Positions 1-7,403 of a stretch of DNA of 14,098 bases are shown piece after piece. The position numbers and the translations under genes were made by a program. Below the pieces are notes generated by a model, which saw only the letters and a list, made by a program, of their open reading frames with translations, ran no database searches and was not told where the DNA came from. Position 1 is the stretch's first letter. Each line of letters opens with the position of its first letter. Source of the stretch: an uncultured Oscillospiraceae bacterium. Lineage in GTDB: Bacteria; Bacillota; Clostridia; Oscillospirales; Oscillospiraceae. The stretch lies in assembly GCA_904398675.1 (NCBI GenBank), contig CAJFPI010000121.1, forward strand, positions 1-14,098. The letters run 5' to 3'.

Positions 1-30
1 CTGTTCCCCACGATGAAGCCTCTGGACTGA

Positions 31-182
31 GACGGCTGCAGCCGTTTCCTGTTCTATCCCCAGGGACGGCCCGGCAGAACACGGCGCCCCCTTCGGCGCG
101 GTTCTCAGTCAGATTTCCAGCAGGAGCGCAGAACGGGCGGGGAATATGCCCTTTTCTCCGGAGGGCAGGCCGTCCGCTTGAC
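31..182. other. Left-edge intergenic stretch without a supported gene
   Basis: No coding frame here is convincing. Reading frame 1 enters from the left edge and stops at a TGA at 28-30, giving nine residues (LFPTMKPLD), possibly the end of an upstream gene. Just after it, 32-45 is a perfect palindrome (ACGGC TGCA GCCGT) followed by a loose pyrimidine run, which may be a weak terminator for that gene. An inverted repeat GGACGGCC (64-71) / GGCCGTCC (168-175) and a 5-bp hairpin at 84-99 add possible RNA structure. I see no good -35/-10 pair for the methyltransferase gene that follows. Confidence 0.4.
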
Positions 183-190
183 ATGAAAAG

Positions 191-196
191 AAGGAG
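191..196 (+). promoter_or_regulatory. Ribosome binding site that fixes the methyltransferase start at 204
   Basis: AAGGAG lies 7 bases before the ATG at 204. The in-frame ATG at 183 has no purine-rich site before it, and this AAGGAG would fall inside the coding region if 183 were used, so 204 is the better start. Confidence 0.75.
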
Positions 197-203
197 TTGG
201 ACC

Positions 204-959
204 ATGGAGCGCATCACCAGCCGGCAAAATCCCCTGATGTCACAGATTCGAAAGCTGGCTTCCTCCCGCCGCTGCCGGGAGGAGACGGGGCTTTATCTGG
301 GCGACGGGGTCAAGCTCTTGGAGGAGGCCCTTCGATGGGGCGCGCCTCTGGAGGTGGTGGTGGTCACGCCTGGGACGAATCTTCCGCCTCTGCCAGACAC
401 AGTGCGTCTGGTAGAGGTGCCGGAGGAGCTGATGCAGTTCATCAGCCCCATGGAGGCTCCCCAGGGAGCGCTGTTTTTGGTCCGGCGTACTGCCGCCGCC
501 CTGCCGGAGCGGCTGGAGGGCAGCCGTTTTCTGGCGCTGGAAGGCGTGCAGGACCCCGGCAATGTAGGCACGATCCTCCGCACCGCCGACGCCTTTGACA
601 CCGACGGCCTGTTTTTGCTGGAGGGCTGTGCAGATCTCTATAATCCCAAGACCATCCGGGCCTCCATGGGGGCGGTGTTCCGCCTCCCGGTGTGGAGCTG
701 TACCCTACAGGCGCTGCTGCCGCTTTTGCGGGAGGCGGCGCTGCCGCTCTACGGGGCGGCGCTGCGGGAGGACACCCGGGACGCCAGAGAGGCGGATCTC
801 TCCCGCGGCGTTGTCCTGATCGGCAGCGAGGGGCGGGGGCTGAGCCAGGCGGCGTTGTCCGCCTGCACGGCTACTGTCCGCATCCCCATGTCCCGGCGCT
901 GTGAGTCTTTGAACGCGGCTGCTGCCGCGGCGGTGCTGCTGTGGGAGGGGTATCGATAA
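204..959 (+). CDS. TrmH/SpoU-family RNA 2'-O-methyltransferase
   Basis: This 251-residue protein should transfer a methyl group from S-adenosylmethionine to a ribose 2'-OH of rRNA or tRNA in the cytoplasm. Residues 1-95 fit the SpoU substrate-binding domain, opening ITSRQNP and containing YLGDGVKLLEEAL. Residues 108-248 form the SPOUT knotted catalytic domain. Motif 1 is the EGVQDPGNVGTILRTADAFD stretch with N120 and R127; motif 2 is around NPKTIRASMGAVFRLPV (147-163); motif 3 is IGSEGRGLS (206-214) followed by IPMSRRCESLNAA (227-239). All expected motifs are present and the length is normal. The family includes B. subtilis YsgA and E. coli RlmB; the exact target base cannot be read from the sequence, so I give no symbol. 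dprA follows after 31 bases and is probably co-transcribed. Confidence 0.93.
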   Translation: MERITSRQNPLMSQIRKLASSRRCREETGLYLGDGVKLLEEALRWGAPLEVVVVTPGTNLPPLPDTVRLVEVPEELMQFISPMEAPQGALFLVRRTAAALPERLEGSRFLALEGVQDPGNVGTILRTADAFDTDGLFLLEGCADLYNPKTIRASMGAVFRLPVWSCTLQALLPLLREAALPLYGAALREDTRDAREADLSRGVVLIGSEGRGLSQAALSACTATVRIPMSRRCESLNAAAAAAVLLWEGYR

Positions 960-990
960 CAGAAACGAGTCGGCGGAAGGAGGCAACTGC

Positions 991-2193
991 ATGTCCAATC
1001 TGAAGTACTGGGTATGGCTGTCCGCTCTGCGGGGCTTGGGCGGCTCCACTGCGCTGGAGCTGCTCCATCAATTTGGCTCGCCGGAGAGCCTTTATTACGC
1101 CGACCAGGAGGAGCTGCGCCAGGCCGGCCTGGATGGCCGGACGCTGGCAGCGGTGGAGGACCGCTCCCTGTCGGAAACGGACCGGATCCTGGGGGAGTGT
1201 GACCGGCTGGGCCTGCGGATCCTCACCATTCAGGACACGGAGTATCCCGACCGGTTGAAGAATATCTACGACCCACCCCTGCTCCTGTATGTCCAGGGGC
1301 GGCTGCCCCTCTTTGACGAGGAGGTGGCCCTGGCCATGGTGGGGACCCGGGACTGCTCCGCCTACGGCATTACCGCCGCGGAGACCATGAGCCACAGCCT
1401 TGCCAAGCAGGGCGCTTTGATCGTCTCAGGACTTGCCAAGGGCATCGACGCGGCGGCCCACCGGGGTACCCTGCGGGCCGGCGGGGTGACAGCGGCGGTG
1501 CTGGGTAACGGCCACGATGTGATCTACCCGCCGGAGAACCGGTCCCTCTATGCGGATATTGCCGCCGCAGGCGTGATTCTATCGGAGTACCCTCCCGGCA
1601 CCCGGCCGGAGGGAAAGCATTTTCCGGTGCGCAACCGGATCATCAGCGGGCTCTGCCTGGGCACGGTGATCGTGGAGGCGCCCCGGCGCAGCGGCGCGCT
1701 GATTACCGCGGAGCTGGCCCTGGAGCAGGGGAGGGATGTGTTTGCCGTCCCCGGCCCCATCGACAGCCCTGCCAGCGCCGGCTGCAACCGGCTGATTCGG
1801 GACGGGGCCTTCCTGGCCGCCGACAGCTGGGATATCCTGCGGGAATATGTGGGCCGTTATCCCCATAAGCTGACAGCGCAGGCGGTGGAGCCGATCCAGC
1901 CTCTGGAGACGGAGCCGCCCGCGCCCTCTTCCCGCCGGAGAGCGAAGGAGGAGCCAGCGGAGGAGGCGGCCCCGGCGCTGCCGGTGCTGGACCTCAGCGT
2001 GGACCATGGCCTTACCGACGATCAGATGGCCATTCTGCGCGCCCTGGAGGGGGAGATGCAGGTGGACGACATCATTGAGGTCACCCAGATCCCCGCCCGG
2101 CGGGTGCTGTCGGCCCTGACTCTTTTGGAACTGGAAAATTATGTGACACAGAGCAGCGGAAAGCGGTTTTCCCTGCAGGTCACGCTGCAATAG
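991..2193 (+). CDS. dprA: DNA-processing protein DprA (Smf), RecA loader
   Basis: DprA binds incoming single-stranded DNA during natural transformation and loads RecA onto it. It is also conserved in many bacteria not known to be competent. The 400-residue product has an N-terminal helical region (about 1-80), then the Rossmann-like DprA core (about 85-290). Core motifs are VGTRDCSAYG (117-126), SGLAKGIDAAAHRG (146-159), LGNGHDVIYPPEN (171-183), FPVRNRIISG (211-220) and EAPRRSGALITA (229-240). A Pro/Glu/Ala-rich linker (about 300-335) leads to a C-terminal winged-helix-like domain (about 340-398). The GGAAGGAGG site just upstream supports the ATG at 991. No other competence gene is in the window. 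Its position directly before topA matches the usual Firmicute order. Confidence 0.96.
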   Translation: MSNLKYWVWLSALRGLGGSTALELLHQFGSPESLYYADQEELRQAGLDGRTLAAVEDRSLSETDRILGECDRLGLRILTIQDTEYPDRLKNIYDPPLLLYVQGRLPLFDEEVALAMVGTRDCSAYGITAAETMSHSLAKQGALIVSGLAKGIDAAAHRGTLRAGGVTAAVLGNGHDVIYPPENRSLYADIAAAGVILSEYPPGTRPEGKHFPVRNRIISGLCLGTVIVEAPRRSGALITAELALEQGRDVFAVPGPIDSPASAGCNRLIRDGAFLAADSWDILREYVGRYPHKLTAQAVEPIQPLETEPPAPSSRRRAKEEPAEEAAPALPVLDLSVDHGLTDDQMAILRALEGEMQVDDIIEVTQIPARRVLSALTLLELENYVTQSSGKRFSLQVTLQ

Positions 2194-2223
2194 ATCCGCC
2201 GGATCCGGTCCGGCAAAAAACAA

Positions 2224-2250
2224 TCGGCCCCACGCCGGGGCCGAAGGAGG
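2224..2250 (+). promoter_or_regulatory. Perfect hairpin abutting the topA ribosome binding site
   Basis: TCGGCCCC (2224-2231) and GGGGCCGA (2237-2244) form an 8-bp GC-rich stem around a 5-base loop. The AAGGAGG site for topA spans 2244-2250, so the last stem base is its first base. There is no T run after the stem on the + strand, so it is not a standard rightward terminator. On the - strand it would be followed by TTGTTTTTTG and would look like one, though no leftward gene is seen here. A role in topA translation or in mRNA processing is inference. Confidence 0.5.
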
Positions 2251-2256
2251 AACTAC

Positions 2257-4611
2257 ATGGCGAAACGGAACCTGGTGATTGTGGAGTCGCCGGCCAAGGC
2301 GAAGACAATCGGGAAATACTTGGGCAAGGACTACGAGGTAAAGGCCTGCATGGGCCACCTGCGGGACCTGCCCAAGAGCGTACTGGGTGTGGACATTGAA
2401 CACGACTTTGAGCCCAATTACCGCCCCATCAAGGGCAAGGAGAGCATCATCAACGACCTCAAGCAGTCCGCCAAGGACAGCGAGCGCGTCTACCTCGCCA
2501 CCGACCCGGACCGGGAGGGAGAGGCCATCAGCTGGCACCTGAAGGAGCTTTTGCATCTGGATGACGAGAAGGCGAAACGGGTCACCTTCAATGAGATTAC
2601 AAAAAAGGTGGTGGGGGAGTCCATCGCCTCCCCCCGGGAGATCGATCAGAATCTGGTGGACGCCCAGCAGGCCCGGCGCATTCTGGACCGGATCGTGGGC
2701 TACCAGCTCTCGCCCCTGCTGTGGAAGAAGGTGCGCCGGGGCTTAAGCGCCGGGCGCGTCCAGTCCGTAGCCACCCGCATGGTCTACGAGCGGGAGGAGG
2801 AGATCCGGAACTTTGTCGCCCAGGAGTACTGGTCCCTGGACGCAAAGCTCAGCGCCGACGGCACGGAGAAGGGGATCTTCACCGCCCATTACTATGGGGA
2901 GAACGGGAAAAAGAAGGATCTGAACAGCGAGGAGGAGGTAGGGGAGGTCATCCATGCTGTGGAGGGGCAGCCCTTTACGGTTTCCTCTGTCAAGCGCACG
3001 GATAAGCAGCGCAGCCCCTCGCCCCCCTTTACCACCTCCACCCTCCAGCAGGAGGCCAGCCGCAAGCTGAATATGACCCCCCGCCGCACCATGGCCATTG
3101 CCCAGCAGCTTTACGAGGGCGTGGATATCACCGGCGAGGGCACCGTGGGTCTCATTACCTATATGCGTACCGACAGCCTGCGCATCAGCGACGAGGCCAT
3201 CGCCGCCACCAGGGAGTTTATCCTGGGGCGGTACGGCCAGTCCTACTATCCCCCCCAGACCCGGCGGTTCAAGACCAAGGCCGGCGCCCAGGACGCCCAC
3301 GAGGCTATCCGGCCCAGCAACGTTTTTCTTACCCCGGAGCAGATCAAGGGGGATCTCACCAGCGAGCAGTACCGCCTCTACCGGCTGATCTGGAGCCGGT
3401 TTTTGGCCTGCCAGATGGCAAACGCGGTGTACGACAGCGTGGCGGTGGAGATCACCGCCGCGGGCCACGCCTTCCGCGCCACCAGCAGCAGCGTGAAATT
3501 CTCCGGCTACACCGCCGTCTATGAGGAGGGCAAGGACGAGGAGAAGGAGGAGAAGGACTCCGCCCTTCCGGGGCTCAGCGAGGGGCAGAATGTAGATTGT
3601 AAGGGCTTTGACAAGGAACAGCACTTTACCCAGCCTCCCGCCCGGTATACCGACGCCACCCTGATCCGGGCCATGGAGGAGAACGGCATCGGCCGCCCCT
3701 CCACCTATGCCCCCACCGTCTCCACCATCCTGGACCGGGAGTATGTGGTGAAGGAGGGGAAGTATCTCCGGATCACGCCCCTGGGCGAGGTGGTGACCAA
3801 GCTCATGTGCGACAAATTTCAGGATATCGTGGACATGAAGTTCACCGCCAATATGGAAAAGGAGCTGGATGAGGTAGAGGAGGGGCACATCGCCTGGAAA
3901 CAGCTGCTCCATCAGTTCTACGGTCCCTTCCATGACAATCTGGAGAAGGCGGAGCACGATCTGGAGGGACAGCGGCTGAAGGTGCCCGACGAGGAGAGCG
4001 ACGAGGTCTGCGATGTGTGCGGGCGCAAACTGGTGATCAAGTCCGGCCGGTTCGGCCGCTTTCTGGCCTGCCCGGGGTATCCGGATTGTACCTTTACCAA
4101 GCCGCTGGTGGTGGAGATGCCAGGGCGGTGCCCCAAGTGCGGCGGCCGGATTTTGAAGAAAACCAGCAAGAAGGGCTACGCCTACTACGGCTGCGAGAAC
4201 AACACCAACAAGGACGAGACGAAACGGTGCGACTTTATGACCTGGGATGTGCCGGTGAAGGAGGACTGCCCGGTCTGCGGCCACACCATGTTTAAGAAGT
4301 CCGGCAGAGGGTTTAAAAAGCCCTTCTGCATCAATGAGAAGTGCAGCAACTTCACCCCGGAGGACAAGCGGGGCGGCTACCGGAAGAAGGCCGCCGCAGA
4401 GGACGGCGGCGAGACAGCCGCAGGGGCTGACGCCCCGGCGGAGGAAAAGAGCGGCACGAAAAAGGCTGCTGCCAAGAAGACGGCTGAAAAGAAGACTGCC
4501 GGGAAAAAGACAGCGGCCAAGGGTGCGGCAGCGAAAAAAGCGGCAGAGAAGAAACCGGCCGCGCGGAAGAAGGCAGAACAGCCGGAGGCCGGTTCCGACA
4601 CGCAGGCATAA
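2257..4611 (+). CDS. topA: DNA topoisomerase I (type IA), with Lys/Ala-rich C-terminal tail
   Basis: This enzyme relaxes negative supercoils by cutting one DNA strand through a 5'-phosphotyrosine link. The 784 residues begin with a TOPRIM domain: VIVESPAKAKTI (7-18, with catalytic E10) and DPDREGEA (83-90). The active-site tyrosine is Y302 in GLITYMRTDS. The DNA-gate region continues to about 565. Three four-cysteine zinc-ribbon modules follow: C585/C588/C605/C611, C625/C628/C646/C658 and C671/C674/C691/C696. From about 709 to the end is a low-complexity tail with many KKAAA/KKTA-like units. Firmicute TopA proteins are often nearer 690-700 residues, so the tail accounts for the extra length. 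An AAGGAGG site 6 bases upstream supports the ATG. trmFO follows after 10 bases. Confidence 0.98.
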   Translation: MAKRNLVIVESPAKAKTIGKYLGKDYEVKACMGHLRDLPKSVLGVDIEHDFEPNYRPIKGKESIINDLKQSAKDSERVYLATDPDREGEAISWHLKELLHLDDEKAKRVTFNEITKKVVGESIASPREIDQNLVDAQQARRILDRIVGYQLSPLLWKKVRRGLSAGRVQSVATRMVYEREEEIRNFVAQEYWSLDAKLSADGTEKGIFTAHYYGENGKKKDLNSEEEVGEVIHAVEGQPFTVSSVKRTDKQRSPSPPFTTSTLQQEASRKLNMTPRRTMAIAQQLYEGVDITGEGTVGLITYMRTDSLRISDEAIAATREFILGRYGQSYYPPQTRRFKTKAGAQDAHEAIRPSNVFLTPEQIKGDLTSEQYRLYRLIWSRFLACQMANAVYDSVAVEITAAGHAFRATSSSVKFSGYTAVYEEGKDEEKEEKDSALPGLSEGQNVDCKGFDKEQHFTQPPARYTDATLIRAMEENGIGRPSTYAPTVSTILDREYVVKEGKYLRITPLGEVVTKLMCDKFQDIVDMKFTANMEKELDEVEEGHIAWKQLLHQFYGPFHDNLEKAEHDLEGQRLKVPDEESDEVCDVCGRKLVIKSGRFGRFLACPGYPDCTFTKPLVVEMPGRCPKCGGRILKKTSKKGYAYYGCENNTNKDETKRCDFMTWDVPVKEDCPVCGHTMFKKSGRGFKKPFCINEKCSNFTPEDKRGGYRKKAAAEDGGETAAGADAPAEEKSGTKKAAAKKTAEKKTAGKKTAAKGAAAKKAAEKKPAARKKAEQPEAGSDTQA

Positions 4612-4621
4612 GGAGCAGAAA

Positions 4622-5944
4622 ATGAAGGTAACAGTGATCGGCGCCGGGCTCGCCGGCAGTGAGGCCGCCTGGCAGCTGGCCCGGCGGGGCATCTCTGTGG
4701 AGCTGTGGGAGATGAAACCGGGGAAAATGACCCCGGCCCATGTCAGCCCGGATTTCGCCGAGCTTGTGTGCTCCAACTCCCTGCGGGGAGCGGGGCTTGA
4801 AAACGCGGTGGGCCTTTTGAAAGAGGAGCTGCGGCGGCTGGGGAGCCTGATTCTGGAGGCGGCGGACGCCACCCGGGTGGAGGCCGGCGGCGCCCTGGCG
4901 GTGGACCGCCGGGCCTTCTCGGCCTATGTGACGAAGCGGATCCGCAGCCACCCCCGCATCACGGTGCGAGAGGGGGAGGTGACGGCTCTGCCGGAGGAGG
5001 GAGAGGTGATCGTGGCCTCCGGCCCCCTCACCAGCGATGCGCTGGCCGCCTCGCTGCAGGATCTCTTCGGCCCGGCTGCCACCCTCCATTTCTTCGACGC
5101 GGCGGCGCCCCTGGTGACCTTTGAGAGCATCGACATGGACCACGCCTGGTTCGCCTCCCGGTATGACAAGGGAACGGCGGATTACATCAACTGCGCCTTG
5201 GACGAGGCGTCCTATCGGGCGTTTTGGGAGGCGTTGTGCCATGCGGAGGAGGCGGAGGTCCACGGCTTTGAGGACAAAAACGTCTTTGAAGGCTGCATGC
5301 CGGTGGAGGTGATGGCCCGGCGGGGGGAGGACACCCTGCGCTACGGCCCCTTGAAACCCCGGGGGCTGAAGGACCCCAAAACCGGGAAAGAACCCTACGC
5401 GGTGGTGCAGCTGCGAAAGGACAACGCTGAGGGCAGCATCTATAACCTGGTGGGGTTCCAGACCCACCTGAAATTCGGCGAGCAGAAACGGGTGTTCTCC
5501 ATGATCCCGGCGCTGCACGGCGCGGAATTTGTCCGCTACGGCGTGATGCACCGCAACACCTACCTGGATTCCCCCCGGCTGCTGGACCGCTATTACCGGC
5601 TGAAAAAGGAGCCGCGCATCGCCTTTGCCGGGCAGATGACCGGTGTGGAGGGGTATGTGGAGTCCACCGCCTCCGGTTTTTTGGCGGCGGTGGAGCTGGC
5701 CCGGCGGCTGAAGGAGCTGCCGCCGGTGGATTTCCCGAACATCACCGCAATCGGCGCGTTGGCCTGCTACATTTCTAACTCCAGCGTGGGAAATTTCCAG
5801 CCCATGAATATCAATTTCGGCATTATGCCGCCTCTGGGGTACAAGGTGAAGGGAAAGCGCAATAAAAACGCGGTGCTCAGCCAGCGGTCTCTGGAGTGGC
5901 TCCAGACCGCGGAGGAGGATATTTTGGCAGACATCCAGTGCTGA
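4622..5944 (+). CDS. trmFO: Folate/FAD-dependent tRNA (uracil-54-C5)-methyltransferase TrmFO
   Basis: TrmFO makes ribothymidine at position 54 of the tRNA T-loop, using methylenetetrahydrofolate as carbon donor and FAD as reducing cofactor. The 440-residue product starts with a dinucleotide-binding motif GAGLAGSEAAW (7-17). It then has the family signature VCSNSLRGAGLENAVGLLK, containing C50. A second conserved cysteine is C225 in FEGCMPVEVMARRG. These probably match the two cysteines studied in the B. subtilis enzyme. The late GQMTGVEGYVESTASG segment is the conserved flavin-side motif of GidA-like proteins. The frame stays open 96 codons further upstream across the topA tail, but the AAGGAG at 4610-4615, overlapping the topA stop, and family homology fix the start at 4622. 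The close spacing to topA suggests co-transcription and perhaps translational coupling. Confidence 0.97.
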   Translation: MKVTVIGAGLAGSEAAWQLARRGISVELWEMKPGKMTPAHVSPDFAELVCSNSLRGAGLENAVGLLKEELRRLGSLILEAADATRVEAGGALAVDRRAFSAYVTKRIRSHPRITVREGEVTALPEEGEVIVASGPLTSDALAASLQDLFGPAATLHFFDAAAPLVTFESIDMDHAWFASRYDKGTADYINCALDEASYRAFWEALCHAEEAEVHGFEDKNVFEGCMPVEVMARRGEDTLRYGPLKPRGLKDPKTGKEPYAVVQLRKDNAEGSIYNLVGFQTHLKFGEQKRVFSMIPALHGAEFVRYGVMHRNTYLDSPRLLDRYYRLKKEPRIAFAGQMTGVEGYVESTASGFLAAVELARRLKELPPVDFPNITAIGALACYISNSSVGNFQPMNINFGIMPPLGYKVKGKRNKNAVLSQRSLEWLQTAEEDILADIQC

Positions 5945-5974
5945 TGGATCCGATAGAGAGAAAAGAGGGCATAT

Positions 5975-6991
5975 ATGAAGATTATTGTGGACGCCATGGG
6001 CGGCGACAACGCCCCGGCTGAAATCGTGAAGGGCGCCCTGGCGGCGAACCGGGATACCGGCGTAGAGATCGTGCTGGTGGGCCGGGAGGAGGCGGTGCGG
6101 AAGGCAGCGGCAGACTGCGGCGCGGCGTCGCTGCCGGCGGGCGTCAGCATCGTCAACGCCACCGAGGTCATTGAGATCTGCGACGATCCGGCCACTGCCT
6201 TTAAGCACAAGAAGGATTCCTCCATCACCGTGGGGCTGAACATGCTCAAAAGCGGGGAGGGGGACGCCTTTGTTTCCGCCGGCAGCACCGGCGCCCTGCT
6301 GGCCGCGGCCACGCTGCTGGTCAAGCGCATCCGGGGGATCCGGCGGGCTGCCATGTGCCCTGTGATCCCCACGGCAGGGGGCGGCGCCGTGCTGATCGAC
6401 TGCGGCGCCAACGCCGCCTGCACGGCGGAATATCTGCTGCAGTTCGCCTATCTGGGGAACTTTTATGTCAAGCAGGTGCTGGGCATCCCAAATCCCAGAG
6501 TGGGGCTTCTCAACATCGGCGCGGAGCCCTCCAAGGGGGATGACCTGCGCCGGGAGACCTATGACCTGCTGCAGCGCTCCCACGAGGCCGGAAGGCTGAA
6601 CTTTGTGGGAAACATCGAGGCCAAGGAGGCCATCAAGGGTGGCTGCGACGTGATTGTGACCGACGGCTTTTCCGGCAATGTGATGCTCAAAACCATCGAG
6701 GGTGTGGGCTCCTATCTGGGCCGGGAGGTGAAGGGGATGTTCCTCAAGAGCCTCAAGACGAAGGTGGCGGCGCTGCTGATGAAGGACGGTCTCCGGGAAT
6801 TTAAAACCAAGCTGGATCCGGACCGGGTGGGCGGCACCGCCTTCCTCGGCATCAGCCGCCCGGTGATCAAGGCCCACGGCTCCTCTGGTGCGGCGGCGAT
6901 TGCCAACGCCATCGGACAGGCGGTAACTGTGGCGGAGAGCGGGATCATTCAGGAGATTGAGGCCCATATCGAGGACATGAAAACGGAATAG
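5975..6991 (+). CDS. plsX: Phosphate acyltransferase PlsX
   Basis: PlsX converts acyl-ACP and phosphate to acyl-phosphate, the acyl donor for PlsY in the first step of bacterial phospholipid synthesis. It is soluble but works at the membrane face. The 338-residue protein opens with the family signature IIVDAMGGDNAP (3-14). Further conserved stretches include FVSAGSTGALLA, DCGAN, GLLNIGAEPSKGD, NFVGNIEAKE and VTDGFSGNVMLKT. The length is typical. An AAAAGAGGG site precedes the ATG, 30 bases after the trmFO stop. The gene for its acyl-ACP partner protein, acpP, lies immediately downstream but has its own promoter. The usual neighbours fabH, fabD and fabG are absent here. Confidence 0.97.
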   Translation: MKIIVDAMGGDNAPAEIVKGALAANRDTGVEIVLVGREEAVRKAAADCGAASLPAGVSIVNATEVIEICDDPATAFKHKKDSSITVGLNMLKSGEGDAFVSAGSTGALLAAATLLVKRIRGIRRAAMCPVIPTAGGGAVLIDCGANAACTAEYLLQFAYLGNFYVKQVLGIPNPRVGLLNIGAEPSKGDDLRRETYDLLQRSHEAGRLNFVGNIEAKEAIKGGCDVIVTDGFSGNVMLKTIEGVGSYLGREVKGMFLKSLKTKVAALLMKDGLREFKTKLDPDRVGGTAFLGISRPVIKAHGSSGAAAIANAIGQAVTVAESGIIQEIEAHIEDMKTE

Positions 6992-7013
6992 GAAAAAATA
7001 GTAAAAATCCCTA

Positions 7014-7042
7014 TTGACAGCGGGAGCCTTTTAGCATATGAT
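7014..7042 (+). promoter_or_regulatory. Sigma-A type promoter for acpP
   Basis: A perfect -35 box TTGACA (7014-7019) and a -10 box TATGAT (7037-7042) are separated by 17 bases. Transcription should start near 7049, giving a leader of about 36 bases with AGGAGG at 7068-7073. This is the best promoter match in the window and lies 23 bases after the plsX stop. I saw no clear repressor palindrome overlapping it. Confidence 0.82.
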
Positions 7043-7084
7043 TCACAGCAGGAATACCAATACACCCAGGAGGAATAAGTAGAA

Positions 7085-7330
7085 ATGAGCACGCAGGAAA
7101 TACTCGCCAAAATGCAGGAGCTGATTGCAGAGCAGTTCGCCGTTGATGCAGATGAGATCACCATGGAGACCTCCTTTGAGGATGACCTGGGCGCAGACTC
7201 TGTGGACCTGGTGGAGCTGATCATGGCCATGGAGGAGGAGTTTGACGTGGGCGAGGTGGCTGAGGACGACCTGGCTGAGCTGAAGACGGTGGGCGACTGT
7301 GTCAACTACCTGGCCGGAAAACTGAAATAA
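7085..7330 (+). CDS. acpP: Acyl carrier protein
   Basis: This small acidic four-helix protein carries growing fatty acyl chains on a phosphopantetheine arm. The 81 residues include the attachment motif DLGADSVDLVELIMAMEEEF with modified Ser39; the motif reads DSV where DSL is most common. The strong excess of Glu and Asp is typical. AGGAGG ends 11 bases before the ATG, a slightly long spacing. Its own promoter upstream and a terminator downstream mark it as a separately expressed unit, as fits a protein needed at high copy. It should serve PlsX and the fatty-acid synthase, whose other genes are elsewhere. Confidence 0.97.
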   Translation: MSTQEILAKMQELIAEQFAVDADEITMETSFEDDLGADSVDLVELIMAMEEEFDVGEVAEDDLAELKTVGDCVNYLAGKLK

Positions 7331-7357
7331 CGGAAATAAAGGGATACGAGCCGAGAG

Positions 7358-7383
7358 GACTCCGCATTTTGCGGAGTTTTCTT
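7358..7383 (+). terminator. Rho-independent terminator after acpP
   Basis: ACTCCGC (7359-7365), loop ATTTT and GCGGAGT (7371-7377) form a 7-bp stem, extended by a possible G-U pair and followed by TTTCTT. It should end the acpP transcript; the moderate stem may allow some read-through into rnc. Confidence 0.8.
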
Positions 7384-7403
7384 GTGGGGAGACGTGACTT
7401 GAC

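Noticed and set aside
1..30. Nine-codon end of an upstream gene (LFPTMKPLD then TGA)
   Set aside because: Too short to support a gene; mentioned only as a possibility in the left-edge entry.
183..203. ATG at 183 as the start of the RNA methyltransferase
   Set aside because: It has no ribosome binding site, whereas the ATG at 204 has AAGGAG at good spacing and matches the family's usual N-terminus.
178..206. TTGACA just before the methyltransferase gene as a -35 box
   Set aside because: No -10 lies 16-18 bases downstream; the expected position falls on the start codon.
4334..4621. A 96-codon upstream extension of trmFO across the topA tail
   Set aside because: The extension is the topA Lys/Ala tail read out of frame (Arg-rich). 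TrmFO homology and the ribosome binding site both begin at 4622.
2743..4872. A 709-codon open frame on the - strand opposite topA
   Set aside because: It is antisense to an unmistakable topA gene, has low-complexity Leu/Gly/Ala-rich sequence, no family motif, and is explained by the GC-rich codon pattern.
4352..6967. An 871-codon open frame on the - strand opposite trmFO and plsX
   Set aside because: It spans two clear sense genes and their gap, and its His/Arg/Gln-rich product resembles no family. It is a codon-bias shadow.
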